Assembly: GCA_027347805.1 (NCBI GenBank)
Contig: DAIEQP010000241.1
Coordinates: 1-11,787 of the forward strand
DNA from: Ignavibacteria bacterium
Lineage (GTDB): Bacteria > Bacteroidota > Ignavibacteria > Ignavibacteriales > Melioribacteraceae
DNA: 11,787 bases
Reading direction: 5' to 3'
In this document: positions 1 through 7,915 of the stretch, piece after piece
Position numbering within the stretch: position 1 is the first letter of the stretch
Layout of the letters: every line of letters begins with the position of its first letter
Notes under the pieces: generated by a model
Databases searched by the model: none
What the model was told of the DNA's origin: nothing
What the model saw: only the letters and a program-made list of their open reading frames with translations
Program-made: the position numbers and the translations under genes

Positions 1-71
1 CTTTTTGTATTTAAGGCACCGCAAGCAGATGTAACAAGTAATAACACAAAAAATATTTTTTCATAATGCAT
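1..71 (-). CDS. N-terminal fragment of a probable exported protein or lipoprotein (runs off the left edge)
   Basis: The minus strand reads ATG at 71-69 and stays open for 23 codons to the window edge. The peptide starts MHYEKIFFVLLLVTSACGAL: a short charged start, a hydrophobic stretch and then a cysteine at residue 17 in the setting VTSAC. This resembles a type II signal peptide, although Thr at -3 of the lipobox is not ideal, so a type I signal is possible. No clear Shine-Dalgarno sequence precedes it. An alternative ATG at 64-62 is in another frame and stops after 17 codons. The gene lies 63 bases downstream of the beta-barrel gene in the same direction and could be co-transcribed with it. 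Function cannot be judged from the fragment. Confidence 0.5.
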   Translation of the reverse strand, partial: MHYEKIFFVLLLVTSACGALNTK

Positions 72-134
72 TTTGATAACTAAATTTTAAATCGATGATA
101 AACAGCAAAGTGGTTTATTTATAATTCCTTTCAT

Positions 135-629
135 TTAAAAAAATACTCTTAACCCGAAACCTGCATCAATACCAAAACCTGTAGAACTAACCAAACTTAA
201 TGTTGGGACAATTTCAACGAAAACATCCAGCGGAGTATTATGGGGAAGCCATTCGATTCCAAAAATACCGCGAACTGCAAAAGTACCCGTGTATTCAGGA
301 CCCGAATTTATTCTTGCACCTATTCCATAAAAAACCGGGAATTGACCACTCGGACTTAATGCATTAAATGAATGCCAGAGATAGTCAACATGAAAATGTG
401 TTCTGGTTACTCTATCGTAATCTGAATCAAAGCCATCAAATCTGTATCCTTCAACCGACCAGCCTAAACCAAATGCAATAGCATTCGTGTTTGATGTCCA
501 TAGTTTTGCACTTAACCCTGTAGGTTCTCCTACAATAACTCCCAAACCAAACTTTTTACTTTGTGCATCAGAGTTTTGAAATGTAATTACTAACAGTAAA
601 ATTATAATTGCATACAAAATATTTTTCAT
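135..629 (-). CDS. Small outer-membrane beta-barrel protein, DUF3996-like
   Basis: The product is 164 residues. It has a type I signal peptide (hydrophobic residues about 4-17, likely cut after SDA at 22). The mature part starts FGLGVIVGEPTGLSAKLW, alternates hydrophobic and polar residues in beta-strand fashion, and ends in GFGLRVFF with a terminal aromatic residue, as outer-membrane barrels usually do. The G-x-G-x2-x-GEPTGLSAK opening, the HVDYLWH segment, FYGIGARI and LDVFVEIVPTL recall the widespread DUF3996 (BAPKO_0422-like) family, recognised from memory and not searched. The family's exact role is unknown; an outer-membrane location is the inference. The frame also opens with GTG at 632, but the ATG at 629 is preferred because AAGGA lies about 7 bases before it. 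The gene follows the terminator of the operon to its right, so it probably has its own promoter. Confidence 0.8.
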   Translation of the reverse strand: MKNILYAIIILLLVITFQNSDAQSKKFGLGVIVGEPTGLSAKLWTSNTNAIAFGLGWSVEGYRFDGFDSDYDRVTRTHFHVDYLWHSFNALSPSGQFPVFYGIGARINSGPEYTGTFAVRGIFGIEWLPHNTPLDVFVEIVPTLSLVSSTGFGIDAGFGLRVFF

Positions 630-660
630 CACACATCCTTTTATGATTATGAATCGATAT

Positions 661-704
661 AAAAAATTATCCCCGGAGGATAAATAAATATTTTATCCTC
701 CAGG
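661..704 (-). terminator. Rho-independent terminator of the receiver/lipoprotein/T9SS operon
   Basis: Positions 675-684 (GGAGGATAAA) and 692-701 (TTTATCCTCC) form a perfect 10-bp inverted repeat around a 7-base loop. Two further C-G pairs form after one mismatch (672-673 with 703-704). In the minus-strand RNA the hairpin is followed by a U-run corresponding to 661-666. It starts 12 bases after the stop codon at 717, which suits termination of the operon ending with the DUF5666 protein. Confidence 0.85.
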
Positions 705-716
705 AAAAGGAATATA

Positions 717-3140
717 TTATTTGAGCAATATCATTTTCTTAACATCCACAAAATTACCTGCTTCTAATCTGTATAAATAAACACCTGATGGTAAATTTAG
801 AGCGTTAAATTTTATGATATGAGAGCCTGCGTTAAGCTGGCCATTATAAAGCGTAGCAACCTGCTGCCCAATAATATTATATACAATCAGACTTACGTGT
901 TCCTGCTTTGCAAGCGTAAAACTAATTTCAGTTGTCGGGTTAAAGGGGTTTGGATAATTTTGTTTTAACTCATACGCACTTGGCAAGCTGGTTGTTCCAT
1001 TTACATTTATTGCTGTAACCGAAGCAGATATTTGTTGTACTTGTACTGCCGACAAACTACCATTTTGATTCTGGTTTGCCCAAACAGTTACACTTTGCCC
1101 TGCCTGAATTGAAGATGGTTGAGTTTGTAAATACTCAGAAGTAACAAATATAGTATTACTGCTGATCGAAAAAGATGGAACTGAGAGCTGGAGATTGCCC
1201 GAAGTTGAGGAAGTAACAACGCCATCAAATTTAACCACACGAGGATCATTCTCAATTTCAACTTTCACAGCAAGGTTTTCATTCAGATTTGTTTTAACAT
1301 ATCTCACTTCAACAAACTGACCAACTTTTAGACTATCAAATGCAGAGGCTTTATCAAATTGGTCGTAGTAAACAGTATTTTGATCTGTAACAAAAGTTAA
1401 CCCGCCAACAGTGAAATGAGTGCCGGTAATTGACTCTATCTTGCCATAGAGTTTAAATTCATGAACAGGGTGAACTTTGATTAATTTTGCAGTTAATAAT
1501 CCGCTTGTACTAAGCGATCCTTTTACTTCAACAGTTAAACCCACGGTTAAGCTTGCATAAGTAATTACGCCGCTTCCAGGTCCAACAACAAGAGTAGAGG
1601 AATCAACAGCGAACAGTTTCCCCATTACAGTAATTGATGTTGGTGTTAGATTTTCAACTGAACCCTCCACAATTACTGTTGGCCTCCAGAATTTCCTTGC
1701 GATTATTTTTAACGCTGTATATTGATTTCCGCTTTGAAGCTGTGCATCAACACTAATTATCTGACCGAGTTTTATATCATTGATAGAAATTGTGTTTCTA
1801 TTTTCATCAACAAATTCAGTGTTATTATCTGTAACAAAAATTAATCCCTTAACAGTAATTGAACTGCCGCTAATTGCTTCAATTGGACCAGTGAAATGAT
1901 ATTCAGTTTTGCTGTTATCTCTTACTCTAATTGCAGAAGCTATATAGTTTCCATTTTGCATAAAAGCTTTTACAACTATAAAGACGCCGACTTTCAAATC
2001 TGCGAAGGAAAGCTTTTGCTGCGTTTGACCATAAATCTGGGTCTGACTATTCACAAAGATTTTATTGCTGCCAACAACAAGATTATCTGAATTCAGAACA
2101 TCAATTAATCCGGCCACTACAATTTCTTTTTCAGAATCTTTACTTTCTAATTTTATGCGTATTGCTTTATAACTTCCGCTGCTTTGTAAAAGAGCTTTTA
2201 TTTCAACCTTATCACCAATTTTCAAATCAGATAAAGTAAGAATCGTACCTTCATGTGAAGAAATAACCGTACTTGAATCAACAACAAATACAATTGTGTT
2301 TACAGTAACTAAATTGCTATTTATAAAGGTAATTGTTCCTTCAACTTCCAGTGCTTTTTGTTCATAATCTTGTCTCTCGACTTTTATCGAAAGCGCAACA
2401 TAAGTTGAATCCTGTTGCCTCAGAGCACGAACGTTAACTTCGTCTCCAACCTTGAGATCAGAAAATTTTAGCAAGCCTTTATTTTCTGATATTATAATTG
2501 TAGTGCTGTCGATAAAAAACTTTGTATTAAGTACGGTAATGGAATTATTTGTAAGTGCCTGGATTTTCCCTTCGAGTTCAATTTCCTGACGAGTGTTCTT
2601 TGTCTGCACTATAATCACAAGAGCAGTAAGCTGCCCGCCAGCCGTTTGCGATGCTTTCACCAAAACACTATCCCCAATTTTCAAATTGGCTAAAGTCAAT
2701 TCGGCATGAAATTGAGTAAAAATAATTGTATTTGAATTTACAAGAATGCTTGTGCCATTAAGAGTAATCGAATTAGTTGATAGTGCAGTTATTTTCCCGC
2801 TTAGTTCAACGTTTATCTTGGTGGTCATAAGTTGAATTTGTGAGGCAACTAATTTTCCAAGAGTATTTGTTTTTGCTTCTACTTTCACAAAACTTCCTAC
2901 TTTAATACTGTCATATGTTATTCCTTGCCCCATGTTGCTTGTTACTCTTGTCGTTGAAGTAACTAAAAATTCGATTGAGTTAACCGTTATACTAACAGCC
3001 GTTTTGGCTTGAACTGATCCTGTCACTTCAAGATCCCCGTCAGCTTTGATAAGCTTTGGGGATATTAATAGTATTGAGATAATTAGGAGAATTGCAAAAC
3101 TCCTATATTCTTTCCTGTATGGATTATATATATTCTTCAT
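717..3140 (-). CDS. T9SS-exported protein with nine DUF5666-like repeats and a C-terminal sorting domain
   Basis: The product is 807 residues from the ATG at 3140. That start is chosen over the in-frame ATG at 3155 because GGAGAG sits 7 bases before it, while the upstream ATG has no ribosome site. A signal peptide or anchor (hydrophobic about 14-27) comes first. Nine repeats of about 70 residues follow at roughly 37-105, 109-178, 186-254, 263-331, 339-406, 413-481, 488-556, 561-629 and 634-704. Each has the pattern G-x-I ... ITV ... F-x-VD-x2-T ... L-K-(V/I)-G-(D/Q)-x-V-x-V-K-A ... A-x-x-I, as in DUF5666. The end (about 722-807) is a type A T9SS sorting domain: NYPNPFNPTTEISF, VYNIIGQQVATL, LPSGVYLYRLEAG and a basic final LK. 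It should cross the outer membrane and be released or anchored at the surface. The repeats are small beta modules of unknown ligand; a structural or adhesive role is a guess. It is the last gene of the operon, 27 bases after the lipoprotein. Confidence 0.9.
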   Translation of the reverse strand: MKNIYNPYRKEYRSFAILLIISILLISPKLIKADGDLEVTGSVQAKTAVSITVNSIEFLVTSTTRVTSNMGQGITYDSIKVGSFVKVEAKTNTLGKLVASQIQLMTTKINVELSGKITALSTNSITLNGTSILVNSNTIIFTQFHAELTLANLKIGDSVLVKASQTAGGQLTALVIIVQTKNTRQEIELEGKIQALTNNSITVLNTKFFIDSTTIIISENKGLLKFSDLKVGDEVNVRALRQQDSTYVALSIKVERQDYEQKALEVEGTITFINSNLVTVNTIVFVVDSSTVISSHEGTILTLSDLKIGDKVEIKALLQSSGSYKAIRIKLESKDSEKEIVVAGLIDVLNSDNLVVGSNKIFVNSQTQIYGQTQQKLSFADLKVGVFIVVKAFMQNGNYIASAIRVRDNSKTEYHFTGPIEAISGSSITVKGLIFVTDNNTEFVDENRNTISINDIKLGQIISVDAQLQSGNQYTALKIIARKFWRPTVIVEGSVENLTPTSITVMGKLFAVDSSTLVVGPGSGVITYASLTVGLTVEVKGSLSTSGLLTAKLIKVHPVHEFKLYGKIESITGTHFTVGGLTFVTDQNTVYYDQFDKASAFDSLKVGQFVEVRYVKTNLNENLAVKVEIENDPRVVKFDGVVTSSTSGNLQLSVPSFSISSNTIFVTSEYLQTQPSSIQAGQSVTVWANQNQNGSLSAVQVQQISASVTAINVNGTTSLPSAYELKQNYPNPFNPTTEISFTLAKQEHVSLIVYNIIGQQVATLYNGQLNAGSHIIKFNALNLPSGVYLYRLEAGNFVDVKKMILLK

Positions 3141-3167
3141 GGTTTTACTCTCCATTATTTTATTTAT

Positions 3168-4493
3168 TTAATTCATATTTGATAAAATCAATATTTGCGA
3201 TGCTGCATTAACCTGGGTAGACGACGCCCCTGCTAAAGATGCTTGAGTTGTTGTTTTAACAGCACTAAAAAATGTTATGTAAGCATTTATGATTGCATCT
3301 AATGAGATAGATCCACCAATTGTAGTATTTAATACACTTTTGGTTGAGACTGTTCCATTTATCGATGAGTCAATTGTATCTATTATACTTGCATATGAAG
3401 ATAATGTAACTTGGATTTGTGTCTTTACAGCCGAGCGATATTGAACAAATGCTGATGCAATTTGATTTAGATCCGTAGAGTTTTTTATCGAAGCATATAA
3501 TACAGAACCCGCAGAAGAAACTGAGTTAATCTGGGTATCTGTAGCTCCAGCAGCCTGAAATTGCTGCTTCATTGCAAAATTGAGAACGAAAGCATATCTG
3601 GTGTAGAAAGATTTAGCAATTGCTAATCTCAAATTTGAATTCATTGATGCACTTGCATTAATAAATGTAGTTACACCTATTCTCATCAATTCTGCGTATG
3701 TATATGCATTAGCACCCGCGTATGCATTAAGAATATTTCCCTCATAGTTGTTTCTACAGTTTTCATTATCTGCATCTGTATCAGATGAATTGTAAAGATC
3801 GGTATCGAAGCCGGCTTCAGCATCAGCTTTTGAATGCATCATCATTTGAATTTGACTGCTGCTAAATCCGAAATATGAATTACTGGATGCCTGAATAGTT
3901 GCTTGTACTGATGCTTGAAATGCATTAATAAAATCCGCTTGTGCTTGTGAATTGCCATGAATAAACACTGCAGCTTGCGAATTCAATAATAATTTTAAAT
4001 CGGCTTCATCAAAATCACCAGCATGTCCCTGGCTCACAAGTTTTACATAAACATTTGCTTCTTCAGTTGATTCTGCCGAAAGAGGTGGTGCATAAACTGT
4101 ACTGCCGCTTTGTACCTTTGACGATACAATTGCCTTCCATTCAGTAGCGCCTTTTGTAGCAACAACTACCAGATTACTTGCTCCATTTAAATTTGTTTCA
4201 ACAACAAATTTGCCGGCTGCATCGGTTTGAATGTTTTGAGTCGAGACTGTTTTCAGGGAACCATCTGCTTGAACTTGTGCAAGCATTACAGTTGCCCCCT
4301 GCACTCCATCCTGCGCAAAAGATGATGAGATAGTTTTTTGTAATCCGCCTGATGAAGAAATTCTTCCGGCTACTTTTGCAGCGCTGCTGTCTGGCTCTAT
4401 AGGATTATCCTTTGAACATGAAGCAAGAAATATTGAAGCAAATATTGTTATACAAGTAATTAAAAAGTTTTTGCGTTCATTTATGTTTAACAT
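3168..4493 (-). CDS. Lipoprotein with carboxypeptidase-regulatory-like N-terminal region and helical Ala/Ser/Gln-rich repeats
   Basis: The product is 441 residues. A type II signal peptide ends in the lipobox FLASC with lipidated Cys26, followed by SKDNP, so it is probably a membrane lipoprotein. Residues about 38-135 (VAGRISSSGG, GVQGATVML, TDAAGKFVVE, LVVVATKG) look like a carboxypeptidase-regulatory-like beta-sandwich, a common extracellular fold. The rest is rich in Ala, Ser and Gln and predicted helical. Residues 348-364 and 404-420 align without gaps around the shared SAVKT, and 301-321 is a weaker third copy. A negatively charged spot (DTDLYNSSDTDADNEN, about 230-245) could bind cations. 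A strong ribosome site (CGGAGG) precedes the ATG by 5-6 bases. It sits between another lipoprotein and the T9SS protein in one operon. No precise family is recognised. Confidence 0.8.
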   Translation of the reverse strand: MLNINERKNFLITCITIFASIFLASCSKDNPIEPDSSAAKVAGRISSSGGLQKTISSSFAQDGVQGATVMLAQVQADGSLKTVSTQNIQTDAAGKFVVETNLNGASNLVVVATKGATEWKAIVSSKVQSGSTVYAPPLSAESTEEANVYVKLVSQGHAGDFDEADLKLLLNSQAAVFIHGNSQAQADFINAFQASVQATIQASSNSYFGFSSSQIQMMMHSKADAEAGFDTDLYNSSDTDADNENCRNNYEGNILNAYAGANAYTYAELMRIGVTTFINASASMNSNLRLAIAKSFYTRYAFVLNFAMKQQFQAAGATDTQINSVSSAGSVLYASIKNSTDLNQIASAFVQYRSAVKTQIQVTLSSYASIIDTIDSSINGTVSTKSVLNTTIGGSISLDAIINAYITFFSAVKTTTQASLAGASSTQVNAASQILILSNMN

Positions 4494-4534
4494 GTTTTCC
4501 TCCGTTTATAGTTTTTTTTGATCATTCAAAAACT

Positions 4535-5557
4535 TTATTTAACTCTGTATGGGATTCCCCATGTTTTTTCTTCTACACTGGAATCAGTATCATAAGCAGC
4601 TGTTCTCGGCATTGCATTGACTACCGCATGCATTCTTGCTGAATGGGAATTTGTGTACCATTTTCTTTCATAAACTTTTTTATAAGAAGTTCCCTGCTGA
4701 ACACTCGACACCAAATCAAATTTATCTTTTGCTTTTGCATTACCATTCATCATTGCGCCATAGGTAACAGTTAATAAATCGGGATCTGGAGATGCACTAA
4801 GAACTTCTACGGTAAGTGTTACGGGTTGATTTTTTCTATACCATGTTAAAAGATTTTTCCAGCCATGCCCGCTGAAAAATCCGAATCCGATTTCGAAGTT
4901 ATGGTTGTCAAAATCTTCATCATCTTTTTTCTCATCACCTACTAAAAAGAAATAATTGTTTGGGTCATCAACAACTACATTCGTTCCATCCTGCGTTGTT
5001 AATGTCATTTTTATTAATTGAATATTATTTCCCAATGTTCCACCATTTGGAAGAGATACAGCGGTGACTTTCCAATCTAGTGTATCATTTCCTGTATTAG
5101 AAACTTTTTTATACTTAATAATCCTGGTGATGCTAGTTGAAAATGTTTTATGGATTGTGGTATCAACTCGGGCATTTATTCCAAGAGTCGGTTTTTGAAA
5201 CGATCCATCAATTATAAGTTCTCCATCATATTTCTGTATTAATGTGCCAAGCGCACTTGTGCTATCTTTTGTAAGCGTCAAGCTCTTGTCAACCAACTTC
5301 ATTTTTTGACCTATCCTGATTGGATATAAATCTTTCTGTAATGAGCCGGAAAGAGCCATAGCCTGTTCATCACTATAATTTGGAGTAAAAGAATTGACAG
5401 ATGCGCTTTTTTCAGCGATCATCATGAATTTTTGTGTGTCGCTGCTTGTTGCATTTTCTGGACCGTTCATATCGAATGGATCTTTGCATCCGCTAAATAG
5501 AAGCACAGAAATAATCGGGATGAGATATAACGATAAGAATATATTTGAATGTTTCAT
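4535..5557 (-). CDS. Lipoprotein of unknown function
   Basis: The product is 340 residues with a type II signal peptide: hydrophobic residues about 6-20, lipobox LFSGC and lipidated Cys24, then KDPFD. The mature protein has no membrane segment and looks beta-rich, with repeated short strand patterns (GELIIDGS, WKVTAVSLPNGG, LIKMTLTTQDG, VTLTVEVL). An acidic patch lies near 210-217 (EKKDDEDFDN). The C-terminal part is basic and aromatic (YKKVYERKWYTN) and ends GIPYRVK. A near-perfect ribosome site, AAGGAGG, lies 5 bases before the ATG, implying strong expression. It starts 16 bases after the receiver gene and is followed after 41 bases by the second lipoprotein, so all are likely co-transcribed. 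I do not recognise the family; an envelope or surface role next to the exported repeat protein is inferred from context only. Confidence 0.8.
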   Translation of the reverse strand: MKHSNIFLSLYLIPIISVLLFSGCKDPFDMNGPENATSSDTQKFMMIAEKSASVNSFTPNYSDEQAMALSGSLQKDLYPIRIGQKMKLVDKSLTLTKDSTSALGTLIQKYDGELIIDGSFQKPTLGINARVDTTIHKTFSTSITRIIKYKKVSNTGNDTLDWKVTAVSLPNGGTLGNNIQLIKMTLTTQDGTNVVVDDPNNYFFLVGDEKKDDEDFDNHNFEIGFGFFSGHGWKNLLTWYRKNQPVTLTVEVLSASPDPDLLTVTYGAMMNGNAKAKDKFDLVSSVQQGTSYKKVYERKWYTNSHSARMHAVVNAMPRTAAYDTDSSVEEKTWGIPYRVK

Positions 5558-5573
5558 TAGAACCTCCTTATGG

Positions 5574-5978
5574 TTAATTGAAATTGTGTTGGAGCGATGT
5601 GAGAGATTGATCTCTTAAATTCGCAGCTATTTTTTTTATTAATAATTTTAATTCTGCTAGTTCGGATGATTTATCAAAACAATAGTCGATTGACAATTGC
5701 TTATAAATATTTAGATACTGCGGTAATTTGTAGTTAGTAAAAAGGATCAAAACCGGCTTATAAGATAAACTTCTGCTAATCGGCACTAATTCTAATCCTG
5801 AATTCTCTGTTAATTGGATATCGAATAGAATAACGTCAACATGTTCTTTTTGCAATATTGTTTTCGCCTCATTTATCAAATCTGTTTCAAAGACTTCATC
5901 GAAATAATTATCCAGCTCTAGGTACCTTCTTAGTTTTTCACTAACCAATCTTGAGCTATCGACTATCATCATTTTCAT
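5574..5978 (-). CDS. Receiver-only (CheY-like) response regulator
   Basis: The product is 134 residues, a single receiver domain with no output domain. Conserved landmarks are D7 in MIVDSS, the phospho-acceptor D53 in ILFDIQL, T81 in LFTNY and K103 in FDKSSE. The second acidic residue that normally follows D7 is serine (S8), which may weaken Mg2+ binding. It could act as a phosphate sink or relay, or by binding a partner protein. No kinase is in its own operon; the nearest is the PAS/GAF kinase at 8644-11610, so cross-talk is possible but unproven. It is the first gene of an operon with two lipoproteins and a T9SS substrate, an unusual set of partners. Upstream AGGA sits about 8 bases before the ATG at 5978; internal ATGs at 5972 and 5969 are alternatives. 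A 48-bp repeated element begins about 48 bases upstream. Confidence 0.88.
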   Translation of the reverse strand: MKMMIVDSSRLVSEKLRRYLELDNYFDEVFETDLINEAKTILQKEHVDVILFDIQLTENSGLELVPISRSLSYKPVLILFTNYKLPQYLNIYKQLSIDYCFDKSSELAELKLLIKKIAANLRDQSLTSLQHNFN

Positions 5979-6026
5979 TTTCGAATTCCTAATTTCTTAT
6001 TACGAATTTAGTCGAAGGGTCCGAGC

Positions 6027-6074
6027 TTGTATGCAGTGGTTTTTTGTAAAAGAATGTGGTCGATTTTACGGCAA
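6027..6074 (-). repeat. 48-bp intergenic repeat, copy 1 (possible shared regulatory element)
   Basis: This stretch matches 7916-7963 at 43 of 48 positions in the same orientation with no gap; four of the five differences are transitions. On the minus strand it reads from GCCGTAAAA to CTGCATACAA and ends 48 bases upstream of the receiver gene start. GTAAAA and TTTTAC form a 6-bp stem around 12 bases. Outside the 48 bases the two copies diverge. It may be a promoter or operator, a leader-RNA element, or a small dispersed repeat. Confidence 0.8.
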
Positions 6075-6096
6075 ACGTTTTCAATCAATTGAGCGT

Positions 6097-6123
6097 AAAA
6101 GGAACCCCGCTATAAGCGGGGTT
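6097..6123 (-). terminator. Hairpin terminator after the coiled-coil membrane protein gene
   Basis: AACCCCGC at 6103-6110 and GCGGGGTT at 6116-6123 form a perfect 8-bp stem around a 5-base loop (TATAA). In the minus-strand RNA the stem is followed by CC and then UUUU (6100-6097). It lies 36 bases beyond the stop codon at 6160, so it probably ends the two-gene operon. The U-run is short, so termination may be partial. Confidence 0.75.
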
Positions 6124-6159
6124 ATGATGTTTGTGTGTTTAACAATTACTCCCCAAAAT

Positions 6160-7389
6160 TTATTTACTGTTTCTAAATGTTCCTTGTCTCTTTTGGTAAA
6201 AATATACAGCAATGAAAAGAATCATAATACCGCCAACTATATATACCCAATAAGGAATCGGCGAAACAAATTCTTTCTGCCACAATCCAATTTTTGCGTC
6301 GAGAATTTCCCTTTCATTTTGTGCCATCATATGGTTTTCTATAAGCAGCGGAATCCATTTATTCTGAACTGTTTTGAAATATACGCTGTCTACGAAAGTG
6401 TGAAATATTTGCTCAGATTCATTTTTGTTTTTAACCCCAACGTTTGTTATTTCATCGTTAATATAATTTACCGCGCTTTTAATAAAGCTATTGGCATCAT
6501 TAAATGCAGCGAGATTAATATTCTTCTCATGAAAAATATTTTGAATCTCTGTCCAAATTGAAACTTGTATCTGACTATTCCAACTCTCGAACAAGGAATC
6601 AATCTGTGGAATCTCGGATTTCTTTTGTTTTTTAGTCAGATAAACATTGCTCAATCTCGGTCCAATCTGTTCCCATACTTTATGAAAATCGTGATACTGC
6701 TTAATTACTTTTCCATAATCATCTACGTTCATCCTAGTGACTTTTAGAAACTGGATGTTATCATCAATTGCCCTTTCTACATTATAAAATAGATTTCCCT
6801 TATTTACTTTCGATATAATTGACTGTGCATCTTTTTGACTAAGTTTCTCAGGCATTTTAATAAATTCGGCAAGCAGACTATCCACTAAGTCTCGAACAAG
6901 CTGATCTCTTTGATTAATATTTCCACGCAGCTGAGAAATAAGATTCTTGAGTTCATTAATTGTGGATTGATCTTTTAATGAACGCGCTCGGAACTCATTA
7001 ATTTGTTTTATCAACTCTTCATTTTTTTGATTAAGCTTTGCAACTTCTGTTTGCAGGGATTCTACTTGTGATGTAAGCGTGGTTATTCTGGAAAAATCCT
7101 TTTTCTTTGATTCAAATTCACTCTCAATTTTATCAAAGGTTACTTGAAAGTTTTCGGGGTAAAGAGCTTTATCAAGCAAAGGTTTACTAGCTGCGTAGTT
7201 GTTTTTCAAGCTTTGAATTTTTTCTTCAATCAAATCGAATTCATTTATAGAAGAAACATTTTTTATTGATAATTCAATTTCATGTGATTCCTTTTTGAAA
7301 TTTTGTACTGTTAAATAATCCGATTGGGCTGCGACAAAAGAATTTATCAATAAAAGCTGCAGCAGACTGATTAATATTATCGTTTTCAT
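6160..7389 (-). CDS. Exported coiled-coil protein with C-terminal membrane anchor
   Basis: The product is 409 residues. A signal peptide (hydrophobic about 3-19, likely cut after VAA at 21) is followed by a long heptad-like, charged region (about 85-170, with LTSQVESLQTEVAKLNQ and INELKNLISQL) typical of a coiled coil. A mostly helical middle part follows (about 180-370). A single transmembrane helix lies at about 379-397 (YWVYIVGGIMILFIAVYF), ending in a short basic tail KRQGTFRNSK. The topology would place the body outside the cytoplasm, anchored by its C-terminus in the inner membrane. Its ATG overlaps the stop of the lipoprotein gene (ATGA, 7386-7389), so translation is probably coupled and the two products may form a complex. 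No named family is recognised. A GC-rich hairpin follows the gene. Confidence 0.8.
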   Translation of the reverse strand: MKTIILISLLQLLLINSFVAAQSDYLTVQNFKKESHEIELSIKNVSSINEFDLIEEKIQSLKNNYAASKPLLDKALYPENFQVTFDKIESEFESKKKDFSRITTLTSQVESLQTEVAKLNQKNEELIKQINEFRARSLKDQSTINELKNLISQLRGNINQRDQLVRDLVDSLLAEFIKMPEKLSQKDAQSIISKVNKGNLFYNVERAIDDNIQFLKVTRMNVDDYGKVIKQYHDFHKVWEQIGPRLSNVYLTKKQKKSEIPQIDSLFESWNSQIQVSIWTEIQNIFHEKNINLAAFNDANSFIKSAVNYINDEITNVGVKNKNESEQIFHTFVDSVYFKTVQNKWIPLLIENHMMAQNEREILDAKIGLWQKEFVSPIPYWVYIVGGIMILFIAVYFYQKRQGTFRNSK

Positions 7390-7832
7390 TTTACCCTCAC
7401 AATCTCTGATCCATTAATCAAGTATTTGTTTGTTCCGTCAACCAATTCAATCGCATTTATTTTTTGATTGAATGCCGGAGATTTGAGTGAAATAGAGTCT
7501 GATATGTTTATTTTTTCATTCAGTTTCAAGCCCGACACAATTGGTGTAAACTGGTAAACATTTTTAAATCCAGTGCCGGTGAAATAAAAATATCCATCTT
7601 TATTACAAATAATTCTAATTTCTTTGCCAACAACGTAATTTGAATCCTGAAATTCTTCATAGAAGATTGGCTTAACATTTATTTCGAATGAATGCCTTTC
7701 TTCATTTATAAACCCTTTATCATTTACCAGTAAAACAGATTCTACTGGCCAGGAAAAATCCGCGGGCTGCAGTATAATAGTCGAGCAACCTGCCGCTAGT
7801 AATAGAAATAAAATAAGAATGAAGTTTTTCAT
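7386..7832 (-). CDS. Small lipoprotein of unknown function
   Basis: The product is 148 residues with a clear type II signal peptide: hydrophobic residues 4-13, lipobox LAAGC and lipidated Cys16, followed by STIILQPADFSWPVES. The mature domain is beta-rich (SFEINVKPIFYEE, KEIRIICNKDGYFYFTG, INAIELVDG) with no further membrane segment. A ribosome site (GAAGGA) lies about 5 bases before the ATG. Its last bases overlap the start of the coiled-coil membrane protein by 4 bases, indicating one operon and probable joint function at the envelope. The upstream 163 bases hold the second copy of the 48-bp repeat and no gene. I do not recognise the family. Confidence 0.8.
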   Translation of the reverse strand: MKNFILILFLLLAAGCSTIILQPADFSWPVESVLLVNDKGFINEERHSFEINVKPIFYEEFQDSNYVVGKEIRIICNKDGYFYFTGTGFKNVYQFTPIVSGLKLNEKINISDSISLKSPAFNQKINAIELVDGTNKYLINGSEIVRVK

Positions 7833-7915
7833 AGTGGTCCTTCATTTTGTGTTGTAGAATGTCTGTACATATGCCCGGTTATCTTTTGAGATCAATCTAC
7901 AGCTAGCATTAAATT

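Noticed and set aside
98..118. Inverted repeat ATAAAC / GTTTAT after the beta-barrel gene
   Set aside because: A 6-bp, A+T-rich stem with a 9-base loop and no T-run directly after it is too weak to call a terminator.
717..3140. Tandem DNA repeats from recent expansion of the DUF5666 array
   Set aside because: The repeats are visible only at the protein-pattern level. Nucleotide similarity between neighbouring units is low, so no DNA repeat is annotated.
6031..6561. 176-codon open frame on the plus strand starting inside the first 48-bp repeat
   Set aside because: It lies mostly antisense to the well-supported coiled-coil protein gene. It has no ribosome site or recognisable domain, and the related frame in the second repeat diverges in every changed codon and does not continue similarly.
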